Shown piece after piece: positions 1 to 7,443 of a stretch of 14,039 bases of DNA (positions are counted from its first letter, which is position 1; the number at the start of each line of letters is the position of its first letter). The notes below the pieces were generated by a model. That model did no database searches. It was not told the origin of the DNA and worked only from the letters and a program-made list of their open reading frames with translations. Position numbers and translations under genes: made by a program. Source of the stretch: Acidobacteriaceae bacterium (GTDB lineage Bacteria; Acidobacteriota; Terriglobia; Bryobacterales; Bryobacteraceae). The stretch covers positions 1 through 14,039 of the forward strand of contig JAFAQG010000576.1 in assembly GCA_019246575.1 (NCBI GenBank), read 5' to 3'.

Positions 1-2
1 AG

Positions 3-1118
3 CTAGTGCTGTTGCTGCCTGTCGTTCTCGCGACCGTGGCAACCGTTGTTTCGCTGATTGTTCCCCAAAGCTTTACCGCGACGACGAAGCTGATGCCTCC
101 CCAGCAGAACCAATCGATTGCCAGCGCGGTCATGGGTCAGCTAGGCGGTCTCGCAAGCATGGCCGGCAAGGACGTGGGATTGCGGAATCCGAGCGACATC
201 TACACGCCGATGCTGCGCAGCCGTACGATTGCCGACCGGCTGATCGAGCGCTTCGACTTGATGAAAGTTTACAAATCGAAGCTGCATGAGCAGGCGCGCG
301 AGACGCTCGCGTCGATGACGGACGTTGTCGTCGGAAAAGAAGGCACGGTTTCGATCTCCGTTAAAGATCACTCGCCGCAGCGGTCGGCGGATTTGGCGAA
401 CGGGTACGTCGAAGAGCTTCACAAGTTAACGCAGAATCTGGCCGTGACCGAAGCGGGCCACCGCCGGATCTTCTTTGAGCGCGAAGTAGAGACAGCAAAG
501 GACGAACTCGCGAAGGCCGAGGAAAACCTAAAGCGGACGCAAGAGAACACCGGGCTGGTTCAACTGGACGGCCAAGCGAAAGCGATGATCGAATCCATTG
601 CTGCCGCGAAAGCGCGAGTTGCCGCGCAAGAAGTGCAGGTGCAGACGATGCGATCGTATGCAACGGCGCAGAATCCCGCGTTGATGCGTGCGGAGCAGGA
701 ATTGTCCGCAATGCGAGGTGAACTGGCGCGGCTCGAGGGCAACCAAGCAGCGAATTCGGCAGTTGATCTGCCCATTCGCAAGGTTCCGGAAGCGGGGCTG
801 GAGTATTTGCGGCGTGTTCGCGAGGTGAAGTATCGCGAGTCGCTGCTGGAGCTGCTGATTAAGCAATACGAAGCGGCACGGGTAGATGAAGCGAAGGAAG
901 CTGTCGTCGTGCAGGTGCTCGATAAGGCGTATCCGCCGGAAATCCGATCCTGGCCGCACCGGTCGCTGCTGGTAGCCGAAGCGGGTTTTGGGGGTTTCGC
1001 ACTCGCGGTCGCGCTGGCGTTTCTCTTAGAGGCGGCCGATCGAGCACGCAAGAATCTGTTTTTCGCAGCTCGTGTGGATCTGTTGAAGTTTTATCTGTTC
1101 AACTGGCGCGAGGCCTGA
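3..1118 (+). CDS. Polysaccharide chain-length determinant, Wzz/GumC-like (5' partial)
   Basis: The reading frame is open to the left edge, so the true start lies upstream; the GTG at 6 is inside the first membrane helix and is unlikely to be the start. About 370 residues are visible: the end of transmembrane helix 1 (residues 1-20 from position 6), a periplasmic domain that starts with a Wzz-like stretch (TATTKLMPPQQ), a long charged helical or coiled-coil region (about 155-245), then VLDKAYPPEIRSWPHR (about 304-319), which matches the Pro-rich motif ahead of helix 2, and helix 2 (about 320-343). A short cytoplasmic tail follows, with no Walker motifs, so no tyrosine-kinase domain is fused. 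Wzz/GumC proteins are inner-membrane co-polymerases that control polymer length and export. It is the first visible gene of the + strand run, 72 bases before the next gene. Family call is firm; the exact subfamily is not. Confidence 0.88.
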   Translation, partial: LVLLLPVVLATVATVVSLIVPQSFTATTKLMPPQQNQSIASAVMGQLGGLASMAGKDVGLRNPSDIYTPMLRSRTIADRLIERFDLMKVYKSKLHEQARETLASMTDVVVGKEGTVSISVKDHSPQRSADLANGYVEELHKLTQNLAVTEAGHRRIFFEREVETAKDELAKAEENLKRTQENTGLVQLDGQAKAMIESIAAAKARVAAQEVQVQTMRSYATAQNPALMRAEQELSAMRGELARLEGNQAANSAVDLPIRKVPEAGLEYLRRVREVKYRESLLELLIKQYEAARVDEAKEAVVVQVLDKAYPPEIRSWPHRSLLVAEAGFGGFALAVALAFLLEAADRARKNLFFAARVDLLKFYLFNWREA

Positions 1119-1174
1119 GATAGTCGGCGGCGGAACCGTACATTACGTGAAATTGAAGACAAGATCATCCAATT

Positions 1175-1179
1175 GAGGG
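1175..1179 (+). promoter_or_regulatory. Ribosome binding site favouring the GTG 1191 start
   Basis: GAGGG sits 11 bases before GTG 1191. It overlaps the alternative TTG start at 1173, so it cannot serve that codon, and no purine-rich Shine-Dalgarno match is seen at the right distance before the TTG. The spacing is slightly long, so this is supportive rather than decisive. Confidence 0.5.
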
Positions 1180-1190
1180 ACATTCAGAAA

Positions 1191-3341
1191 GTGAAGCAGG
1201 CATTTATTCAAGGCGGAAGCGTACAGGTACACCACGTGCCTTCGCCCAAGGTGAGCGAGAAGAGTCTCCTGGTACGGGTTGCTCACTCGACGATTAGTAT
1301 CGGCACGGAGATTGCCGGAGTCAAGATGTCGGCGTTACCGCTGTATCGCCGCGCGCTGAAGCAACGCGAGCATGCCAAACGCGTTCTGCAGATGATGCGC
1401 GATCAGGGCGCGAAGCGCACCTGGGACCGGGTAACGGGCCAGCTTGCGGCAGGTCTTCCGACGGGATACTCGGCCGCCGGCGAGGTGCTGGAAGTAGGCG
1501 AACAGGTCGATGGCTTTCGTCCGGGCGATTTAGTTGCTTGCGCAGGGGCCGGGGTTGCCAATCACGCTGAGGTGATCGATGTTCCTGTGAATCTTGCGGT
1601 CAAGATTCCTTCGGGCCTGAACACCGCGTTTGCATCAACGGTTGCGATCGGCTCGATCGCCATGCAGGGGGTCAGGCGCGCGAATGTCACGCTCGGTGAG
1701 ACGATTGTTGTAGTTGGCCTCGGTTTGCTCGGGCAAATCACGCTGCAATTGCTACGGGCGAGCGGATGCCGCGTCATCGGTATAGACCTCGACCGGTCTC
1801 GCGTCCAGCTTGGGATTGAAAACGGATTGAATTTCGGTATCAGTCCGGCAGACGAAAACTGGGTCGAGCGAGTTCACAAGCTGACGGATGGCTTTGGCGC
1901 CGATGGAGCAATCGTGACCGCCGCAACCTCGAGCAACGAGGTAATCAGCCAGGCAATGCAGTGTTGCCGGAAAAAAGGCCGCGTCGTATTGGTGGGAGAT
2001 GTGGGGTTGAATCTTAACCGCTCCGATCTCTACAAAAAAGAACTGGATTTCTTTATTTCGTGCTCGTACGGCCCTGGCCGGTATGACGCGACTTACGAAG
2101 AAGCAGGGCAGGATTATCCGCTGCCATACGTCCGCTGGACGGAAGGCCGCAACATGGAAGAGTACCTGCGTTTGCTCGCCGAAGGCCGGGTGAATCTGGC
2201 GAGTCTGCAGCCACAGACGTTCCCGATCGACCGCGCAACGGAAGCATACGATTCGCTCAAAGCGGACGGGAAAAAGCCTCTCATTGTCTTCGTTGAATAT
2301 CCACAGGCGGAGACGACGCTTCAGCGGACGATCTCATTGCGCGCTTCGCAGCCGAAGAGTCACCGTATTCGTGTTGCGTTGGTGGGCGCGGGCGGATTCG
2401 CGCAGGGGATGCATTTGCCGAACCTGGTCAAGCTGCGGAACGATTTCGAGCTGCGTTGCGTAATGAGCCGGACGGGTGGAAACGCGCGAGCTGCGGCGAC
2501 CCAGTATCAGGCGACATATTGCACGACGGAGTACAAACAGGTGCTGGACGATGCCGATGTCGATCTGGTTCTGATTTCGACGCGCCACAATACTCACGGC
2601 CGGATGGTGCTCGAAGCGTTGCAGGCCGGCAAGAATGTTTTCGTCGAGAAGCCGCTGACGATCTTTCCTGAGGAGCTGGATGCGATCGAGGACTTCTATC
2701 GCAATAACCCGAATCCTCCGCTGCTGATGGTCGGTTTCAATCGCCGGTTTTCGCCACCGATTCAGCGCGCCAAGGAGGTTCTCGGGAACCGCACGACTCC
2801 GGTGCTCGTGAATTACCGGATGAACGCGGGCTACATACCGCAGGAGCACTGGATCCAAGGCGAAGAAGGCGGCGGCCGCAATCTGGGCGAAGCTTGTCAT
2901 ATTTACGATCTGTTCAACGCCATCACTGGATCCGAATATCTGGCTGTTTCCGCGCAGTCGATTCTTCCCGGCTCGAGGCAGTGGAAAAAGAACGACAACT
3001 TCGTAGCGAATATCAGCTATGCCGATGGCTCCGTGTGCTCGCTGACCTACACGGCTTTGGGCAGCAAAGGATTTCCGAAGGAAACGATGGAGATCTTTGC
3101 CGACGGGAAGGTGATCTCGCTCGAAGATTACAAGTCGCTTTCGATTTCCGGCGGCAGACAGAAGGGCTGGCGATCGACAACCCAGCAGAAGGGCCAGCTC
3201 GAAGAATTGAAGGCCTTGGCCGGCGCGCTGCTTCGCAACGAACCCTGGCCGATGACGCTCGACGAGCAGATTCAGGCCACCCGCATCAGCTTTGAAGTGG
3301 AGCGGCAGATCACCGGCGCATTCGTGGAAAGCGCCGAGTAG
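1191..3341 (+). CDS. Two-domain oxidoreductase: MDR (alcohol-dehydrogenase-like) + Gfo/Idh/MocA
   Basis: A 716-residue fusion of two NAD(P)-dependent dehydrogenases. The N-terminal half is a medium-chain dehydrogenase: PTGYSAAGEVLEVG, then VACAGAGVANHAE, then a Rossmann glycine motif VVGLGLLGQ (about residue 175) followed by VIGIDLD. The place where zinc ADHs carry Gly-His-Glu reads Gly-Tyr-Ser, so a catalytic zinc is probably absent. The C-terminal half is Gfo/Idh/MocA-like: VALVGAGGFAQG (about 395), VFVEKPLT (about 485-490, with the family's Glu-Lys-Pro) and GEACHIYD (about 565, with the usual catalytic-region His). Such fusions are common in exopolysaccharide clusters, where a nucleotide-sugar substrate is presumed; the reaction is not known to me. 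I chose GTG 1191 because GAGGG lies 11 bases upstream and the protein then begins VKQAF, like family members that begin MKQ. A TTG at 1173 would add six residues. Confidence 0.9.
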   Translation: MKQAFIQGGSVQVHHVPSPKVSEKSLLVRVAHSTISIGTEIAGVKMSALPLYRRALKQREHAKRVLQMMRDQGAKRTWDRVTGQLAAGLPTGYSAAGEVLEVGEQVDGFRPGDLVACAGAGVANHAEVIDVPVNLAVKIPSGLNTAFASTVAIGSIAMQGVRRANVTLGETIVVVGLGLLGQITLQLLRASGCRVIGIDLDRSRVQLGIENGLNFGISPADENWVERVHKLTDGFGADGAIVTAATSSNEVISQAMQCCRKKGRVVLVGDVGLNLNRSDLYKKELDFFISCSYGPGRYDATYEEAGQDYPLPYVRWTEGRNMEEYLRLLAEGRVNLASLQPQTFPIDRATEAYDSLKADGKKPLIVFVEYPQAETTLQRTISLRASQPKSHRIRVALVGAGGFAQGMHLPNLVKLRNDFELRCVMSRTGGNARAAATQYQATYCTTEYKQVLDDADVDLVLISTRHNTHGRMVLEALQAGKNVFVEKPLTIFPEELDAIEDFYRNNPNPPLLMVGFNRRFSPPIQRAKEVLGNRTTPVLVNYRMNAGYIPQEHWIQGEEGGGRNLGEACHIYDLFNAITGSEYLAVSAQSILPGSRQWKKNDNFVANISYADGSVCSLTYTALGSKGFPKETMEIFADGKVISLEDYKSLSISGGRQKGWRSTTQQKGQLEELKALAGALLRNEPWPMTLDEQIQATRISFEVERQITGAFVESAE

Positions 3342-3382
3342 CGGACGCTCATCCCGCAGACGGAAACAAAGGAAGAAAGCTT

Positions 3383-5407
3383 ATGTGCGGTATTGCAGGT
3401 GTATTTAATCATCGATCGAACGGGCGGGTCGACGCAGCCGTGCTCGCCAGGATGCGGGACACGATGACCCACCGGGGTCCGGATGGAGGAGACAGCTGGA
3501 TTTCACCCGATGGCCGGGTCGGCCTCGCGCAACGGAGGCTGTCGATCATCGATCTGAGCACGTCGGCCTCTCAGCCGATGAGCAACGAAGACGGCACCGT
3601 CTGGGTCACGTTCAACGGCGAGATCTACAACCACGCTGGCTTGCGCCAGGAGCTGATCGCCGCAGGGCACAACTTTCGGACGCACCATTCCGATACCGAA
3701 GTCCTGGTGCATGGTTACGAGCAGTGGGGAATTGACGGACTTACGGCGCGATTGTCGGGAGATTACGCGATCGGGCTGTGGGATAGCAACACCGAAACGC
3801 TTTCGCTGATCCGCGACCGGATCGGAGTGAAGCCCCTCTACTTCTCACTGCAGGGCGGCGCCATTCTGTTCGCGTCCGAAATCAAAGCCATTCTCGGCCA
3901 TCCGTCGGTGTCGCGCGATATCGATGCGAACGCGATGTATCACTACCTCTCGTTTCTGACGACGCCCGCACCCATGACCATGTTCAAGGGCGTGTTTAAA
4001 CTGCCGGCCGGTTACTACGCGCAGATCAAGAAAAACGGCGAGCTGAGATCCAAGCGCTACTGGGATGCGGCACCCGGGCAGGGAATAGCCGATAGCGAAG
4101 TTGCCGGACTGTCGGACAGTGCTCGTGAGCAGTTTTATATAGACGGAATCCGTAAACGCCTCGATGACGCGATCAACGAGCGCATGATGTCGGACGTGCC
4201 CTTCGGTTCGTTCCTGTCGGGCGGAATCGATTCCTCAGCGATCGTAGCTCTGATGAGCAAGCAGATGAGCCGGCCCGTTGACACCTTCACGGTCGGTTTC
4301 AGCGATCACACTCATCTGAACGAGCTCGATTACGCGCGCGCTGTCGCGAAACAATTTCGGACAAACCACCACGAAGTCCTCATCAATGAAGCCGACATGA
4401 TGGGCTATCTGGAAAATCTGATCCACTCCCAGGACGAACCCCTGGCCGACTGGGTCTGCATTCCGCTCTACTTCGTCTCGAAACTGGCGAAAGATAGCGG
4501 CGTAACGGTCATTCAAGTCGGCGAAGGCTCGGACGAGCAATTCAGCGGGTATGCCAATTATATGGGCTACCTGAGCATGTACAACCGCTACTGGAAGCCA
4601 TTTAAGTCGGTACTTCCCGGTGTTGCGCAAAAAACTCTGGCGGGTGTGGCTGGCCAGGTCGGCAAGCTAAAGCCCGGACTCGAGGTCTACACCGACATTG
4701 TGAAGCGCGCTGCCAACAACCGCGAGCACTTCTGGACCGGTGCTGTCGCATTCTGGGAGACCACGAAGTCGCGTCTCATCGAAAACGGCGCGATTCAGCC
4801 CAACGGCATCTCCGAAGAACTGGTCCGCAGCGGAATGTTGCCGGCGAGCTACTTCCAAACCGACTCGTTCAACGTCGTCCGCTCGTTCTATCAGCCCTTC
4901 GATACTAATCATCCCGGCCAGGATGTGCTCTCGCGAATGATCTACAGCGAATTTAAGCTGCGGCTTCCCGAGCTTCTGTTAATGCGTGTTGACAAGGTCA
5001 CGATGTCGCTGTCCCTCGAAGCCCGCGTGCCGTTCTTGGCTCACAAGCTGATCGAGTTCACAGCGGACATTCCAATGGACTGGAAAGTCCGGAACAACAC
5101 GGCGAAGTATCTGCTGAAAAAGGCCGTGCAAGGTTTGATCCCGGATGAAATCATCTATCGCAAAAAGATGGGTTTCGGCGCGCCGATGGCTCACTGGCTG
5201 AGAGGGGCATTCGGCCAGCGCGTTGAGAAGCTACTGCTCGGATCGGGGTTGATGGAGCGCGGCTATTTCAATCGGGCTGTCGTAAAGGGGCTCTTCGCGG
5301 ATCACCGGTCGGGACGGCAAGATAACGGTCTGTACCTTTGGACGCTGTTCAATCTGAGCTCCTGGTACGACTACTGGATCGAAAGCCCGGTCGCCTGCGC
5401 TGCGTAA
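3383..5407 (+). CDS. Asparagine synthase-like glutamine amidotransferase
   Basis: 674 residues. The N-terminal class II glutaminase domain starts directly with MCGIAG, so Cys2 becomes the nucleophile after Met removal; further motifs are THRGPDG (29-35), RRLSIIDLS (51-59), NGEIYN (78-83) and SDTEV (103-107). The C-terminal synthetase domain carries the ATP-pyrophosphatase loop SGGIDSS (279-285). A later motif reads GEGSDEQFSGY where textbook AsnB has roughly GDGADELFGGY. The protein uses glutamine ammonia and ATP to amidate a carboxylate. In housekeeping AsnB this is aspartate; in polysaccharide loci relatives such as WbpS are linked to uronamide sugars. The location between a sugar oxidoreductase and a polysaccharide lyase favours a sugar substrate here (inference). 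The start is supported by AAAGGAAG at 3368-3375, eight bases from the ATG. Five bases separate its stop from the next ATG. Confidence 0.93.
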   Translation: MCGIAGVFNHRSNGRVDAAVLARMRDTMTHRGPDGGDSWISPDGRVGLAQRRLSIIDLSTSASQPMSNEDGTVWVTFNGEIYNHAGLRQELIAAGHNFRTHHSDTEVLVHGYEQWGIDGLTARLSGDYAIGLWDSNTETLSLIRDRIGVKPLYFSLQGGAILFASEIKAILGHPSVSRDIDANAMYHYLSFLTTPAPMTMFKGVFKLPAGYYAQIKKNGELRSKRYWDAAPGQGIADSEVAGLSDSAREQFYIDGIRKRLDDAINERMMSDVPFGSFLSGGIDSSAIVALMSKQMSRPVDTFTVGFSDHTHLNELDYARAVAKQFRTNHHEVLINEADMMGYLENLIHSQDEPLADWVCIPLYFVSKLAKDSGVTVIQVGEGSDEQFSGYANYMGYLSMYNRYWKPFKSVLPGVAQKTLAGVAGQVGKLKPGLEVYTDIVKRAANNREHFWTGAVAFWETTKSRLIENGAIQPNGISEELVRSGMLPASYFQTDSFNVVRSFYQPFDTNHPGQDVLSRMIYSEFKLRLPELLLMRVDKVTMSLSLEARVPFLAHKLIEFTADIPMDWKVRNNTAKYLLKKAVQGLIPDEIIYRKKMGFGAPMAHWLRGAFGQRVEKLLLGSGLMERGYFNRAVVKGLFADHRSGRQDNGLYLWTLFNLSSWYDYWIESPVACAA

Positions 5408-5412
5408 CTGAG

Positions 5413-7431
5413 ATGCAGGAATTACTGGCTAAAGCCCGTCGTGCGGCGCGGAAGCCTCCGCGTTACATCGTGAGCCGTCTCGTGCTCGAGGCGCGAGCGG
5501 AGGCAGAGCGCTACTGGGGTCCTCGCCGCGCCCGGCGCTTCGATACTGCCTCGTTGCTCGCGGAAACAGGCGCGAACAGTCTATCGGAGCTTTGGGAACG
5601 TCTTCAGAGCAACCCGTACGTCGCATGCACCAATGCGTCCATGCCGGCCGATTACGAGCGCATTTGTCCCGGCGACCGCGAGCGCATTCTCCTGCAAGCC
5701 GAAGATGCGCTGAACCATCGTGTCAATCTCCTGGGTTCCGGCCCGATTGAGCTTGGCGCGACGATCGACTGGCACCGCGACTACAAGACGAATCTCACGT
5801 GGCCGCTGGATCATAGCCGCGGGCTTGATTACGTCAACCGCGAGCGTCCGAGCGACGTGAAATTTCCTTGGGAAGTTTCGCGGATGCAGTGGCTGATTCC
5901 GGCCGGACAGGCGTATCTGTTAACTGCGGACGAGCGATACGCGTTGTGTGTTCGAGACCTCCTGACGCAATGGATCCAAGCGAATCCCTATTCGTACGGC
6001 ATCAATTGGGGCTGCACGATGGAGGTCGCACTCCGCATTCTGAGCTGGACGTGGTTCTTCCGCGTATTCGCAAATAGCCAGGCCTGGAGCGAAACGAATT
6101 TCCAGCAGCAGTTTCTACGCGCGCTCTTCCTTCATGGCGTGTTTACGGAGCGGCACCTCGAAAAGTCGGACGTTAACGGCAATCACTACACCGCGGACGC
6201 GGCCGGTCTTGTCTTTGCAGGCCTCTTTTTCGGCACTGGCCGAAACCCGCAGCATTGGCTCAACACCGGATGGCAAATCCTCTGCGACGAACTGCCAAAG
6301 CAGGTGTTTGACGACGGGGTCGATTTCGAAGCCTCTGTCCCGTATCACCGGCTGGTGCTCGAGCTGTTCCTGTTGCCTGCGCTGTACCGCGGAGTTGCGG
6401 GCCTGCAGGTTCCGGAATCATACAAGGCCAGATTGGCGAAAATGGGCGAATTTGTCGGTGCGTATTCTCGCAATGATGGCTCTGTTCCATTGTGGGGCGA
6501 TAACGACGATGCGCGCGCTCTACCGTTTGGAGGCCAGGCCATTAACGACCACCGGTACGTGCTTGGGCTGCTTGCGTTGACGTATGCGCCCGAGCTGCGG
6601 AACTTGTTCAGTGGCCCGCGAGCGGAAGTCTTCTGGCTGCTAGGCGCAAGCGCGGCGGAATCGCTTCCTAGTACGAGCGAGGCGCAATGCGACGCGAAAT
6701 CCGCAGCGTTCCCGAACGCCGGCTTCTACATCTTGCGCAGCCAGCGCGATCACGTGTTCATCGATTGCGGCCCTGTTGGATTGGCTGGCCGCGGTGGACA
6801 CGGCCACAACGACTTGCTCTCCTTCGAGGCAGTGCTGGACGGGGTTTCCTTGGTCCGGGACTGCGGATCGCATGTTTACACGGCCGATTTTGCCGAGCGA
6901 AATCATTTCCGCTCGACTGCCTGCCACAACACGCCGTTGATTGGCGGCGAGGAGATCAACCGCTTCCTGGGGCCGAACCAGATCTGGACGCTTCAGAACG
7001 ACGCGATTCCTCAGGTGAGGACATGGACGACGAGCGCTGAGGCGGATGTGTTTTGCGGCGCGCATAGCGGGTATTCTCGGCTCGCGAATCCGGTTACGCC
7101 GGTTCGGACCATCGTGCTGGACAAGCTCGCTCACACGTTGACGGTCACGGACGAGTTCGAGGGCCGGACTGATGCTGCGATCGAAGTGCCTCTGCACCTG
7201 GACCCGGCGATGGAGAACGTCGAAGTCATCGAACCGGGGCTTGTTCGAATCGCGCGCGCCAGTCACGTTTTCCACATGAATTGGGGCTCGCCGGCCGATT
7301 GGGAGCTAAGTATCGAGAGAGGCCGAGTTTCTCCGACCTACGGTGTTGTTATGGCAGCGAAGAAGCTGCTGTGGCGCCGGGTAAATAGAGAAGCGGCGAG
7401 ATTGCAAGTGAAGATCGGGCGGGCGGAATAG
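5413..7431 (+). CDS. Heparinase II/III-like polysaccharide lyase
   Basis: 672 residues from ATG 5413. An N-terminal basic stretch (KPPRYIVSRLVLEARAEAER) is followed by an alpha-barrel region with NWGCTMEVALRILSW, then GNHYTAD (Asn257, His258), SVPYHRL (Tyr311) and, in the C-terminal beta-rich part, GHGHNDLLSFE (462-472). The His258/Tyr311 spacing and a later His463/His465 resemble, from memory, the His202/Tyr257/His406 arrangement of Pedobacter heparinase II. These enzymes cleave uronic-acid-containing polysaccharides by beta-elimination. No signal peptide is visible, which is odd for an enzyme meeting finished polymer; many relatives in exopolysaccharide clusters look similar. There is no good Shine-Dalgarno before the ATG, but the preceding stop is five bases away, so translational coupling to the amidotransferase is likely. 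Role could be trimming, length control or clearing of stalled periplasmic polymer. The substrate is unknown. Confidence 0.88.
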   Translation: MQELLAKARRAARKPPRYIVSRLVLEARAEAERYWGPRRARRFDTASLLAETGANSLSELWERLQSNPYVACTNASMPADYERICPGDRERILLQAEDALNHRVNLLGSGPIELGATIDWHRDYKTNLTWPLDHSRGLDYVNRERPSDVKFPWEVSRMQWLIPAGQAYLLTADERYALCVRDLLTQWIQANPYSYGINWGCTMEVALRILSWTWFFRVFANSQAWSETNFQQQFLRALFLHGVFTERHLEKSDVNGNHYTADAAGLVFAGLFFGTGRNPQHWLNTGWQILCDELPKQVFDDGVDFEASVPYHRLVLELFLLPALYRGVAGLQVPESYKARLAKMGEFVGAYSRNDGSVPLWGDNDDARALPFGGQAINDHRYVLGLLALTYAPELRNLFSGPRAEVFWLLGASAAESLPSTSEAQCDAKSAAFPNAGFYILRSQRDHVFIDCGPVGLAGRGGHGHNDLLSFEAVLDGVSLVRDCGSHVYTADFAERNHFRSTACHNTPLIGGEEINRFLGPNQIWTLQNDAIPQVRTWTTSAEADVFCGAHSGYSRLANPVTPVRTIVLDKLAHTLTVTDEFEGRTDAAIEVPLHLDPAMENVEVIEPGLVRIARASHVFHMNWGSPADWELSIERGRVSPTYGVVMAAKKLLWRRVNREAARLQVKIGRAE

Positions 7432-7443
7432 GAAGTAAGTGAA

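Noticed and set aside
1173..1190. TTG 1173 as the oxidoreductase start
   Set aside because: No Shine-Dalgarno upstream; GTG 1191 has GAGGG at workable distance and matches family N-termini.
5338..5412. An earlier in-frame start for the lyase, overlapping the amidotransferase by 70 bases
   Set aside because: The extra 25 residues are the amidotransferase end in another frame; ATG 5413 gives the KPPRY-type N-terminus usual for relatives and sits just after the upstream stop.
6640..7275. A 211-residue antisense open frame across the lyase gene
   Set aside because: No recognisable domain and it overlaps the conserved GHGHND region of the lyase; shadow.
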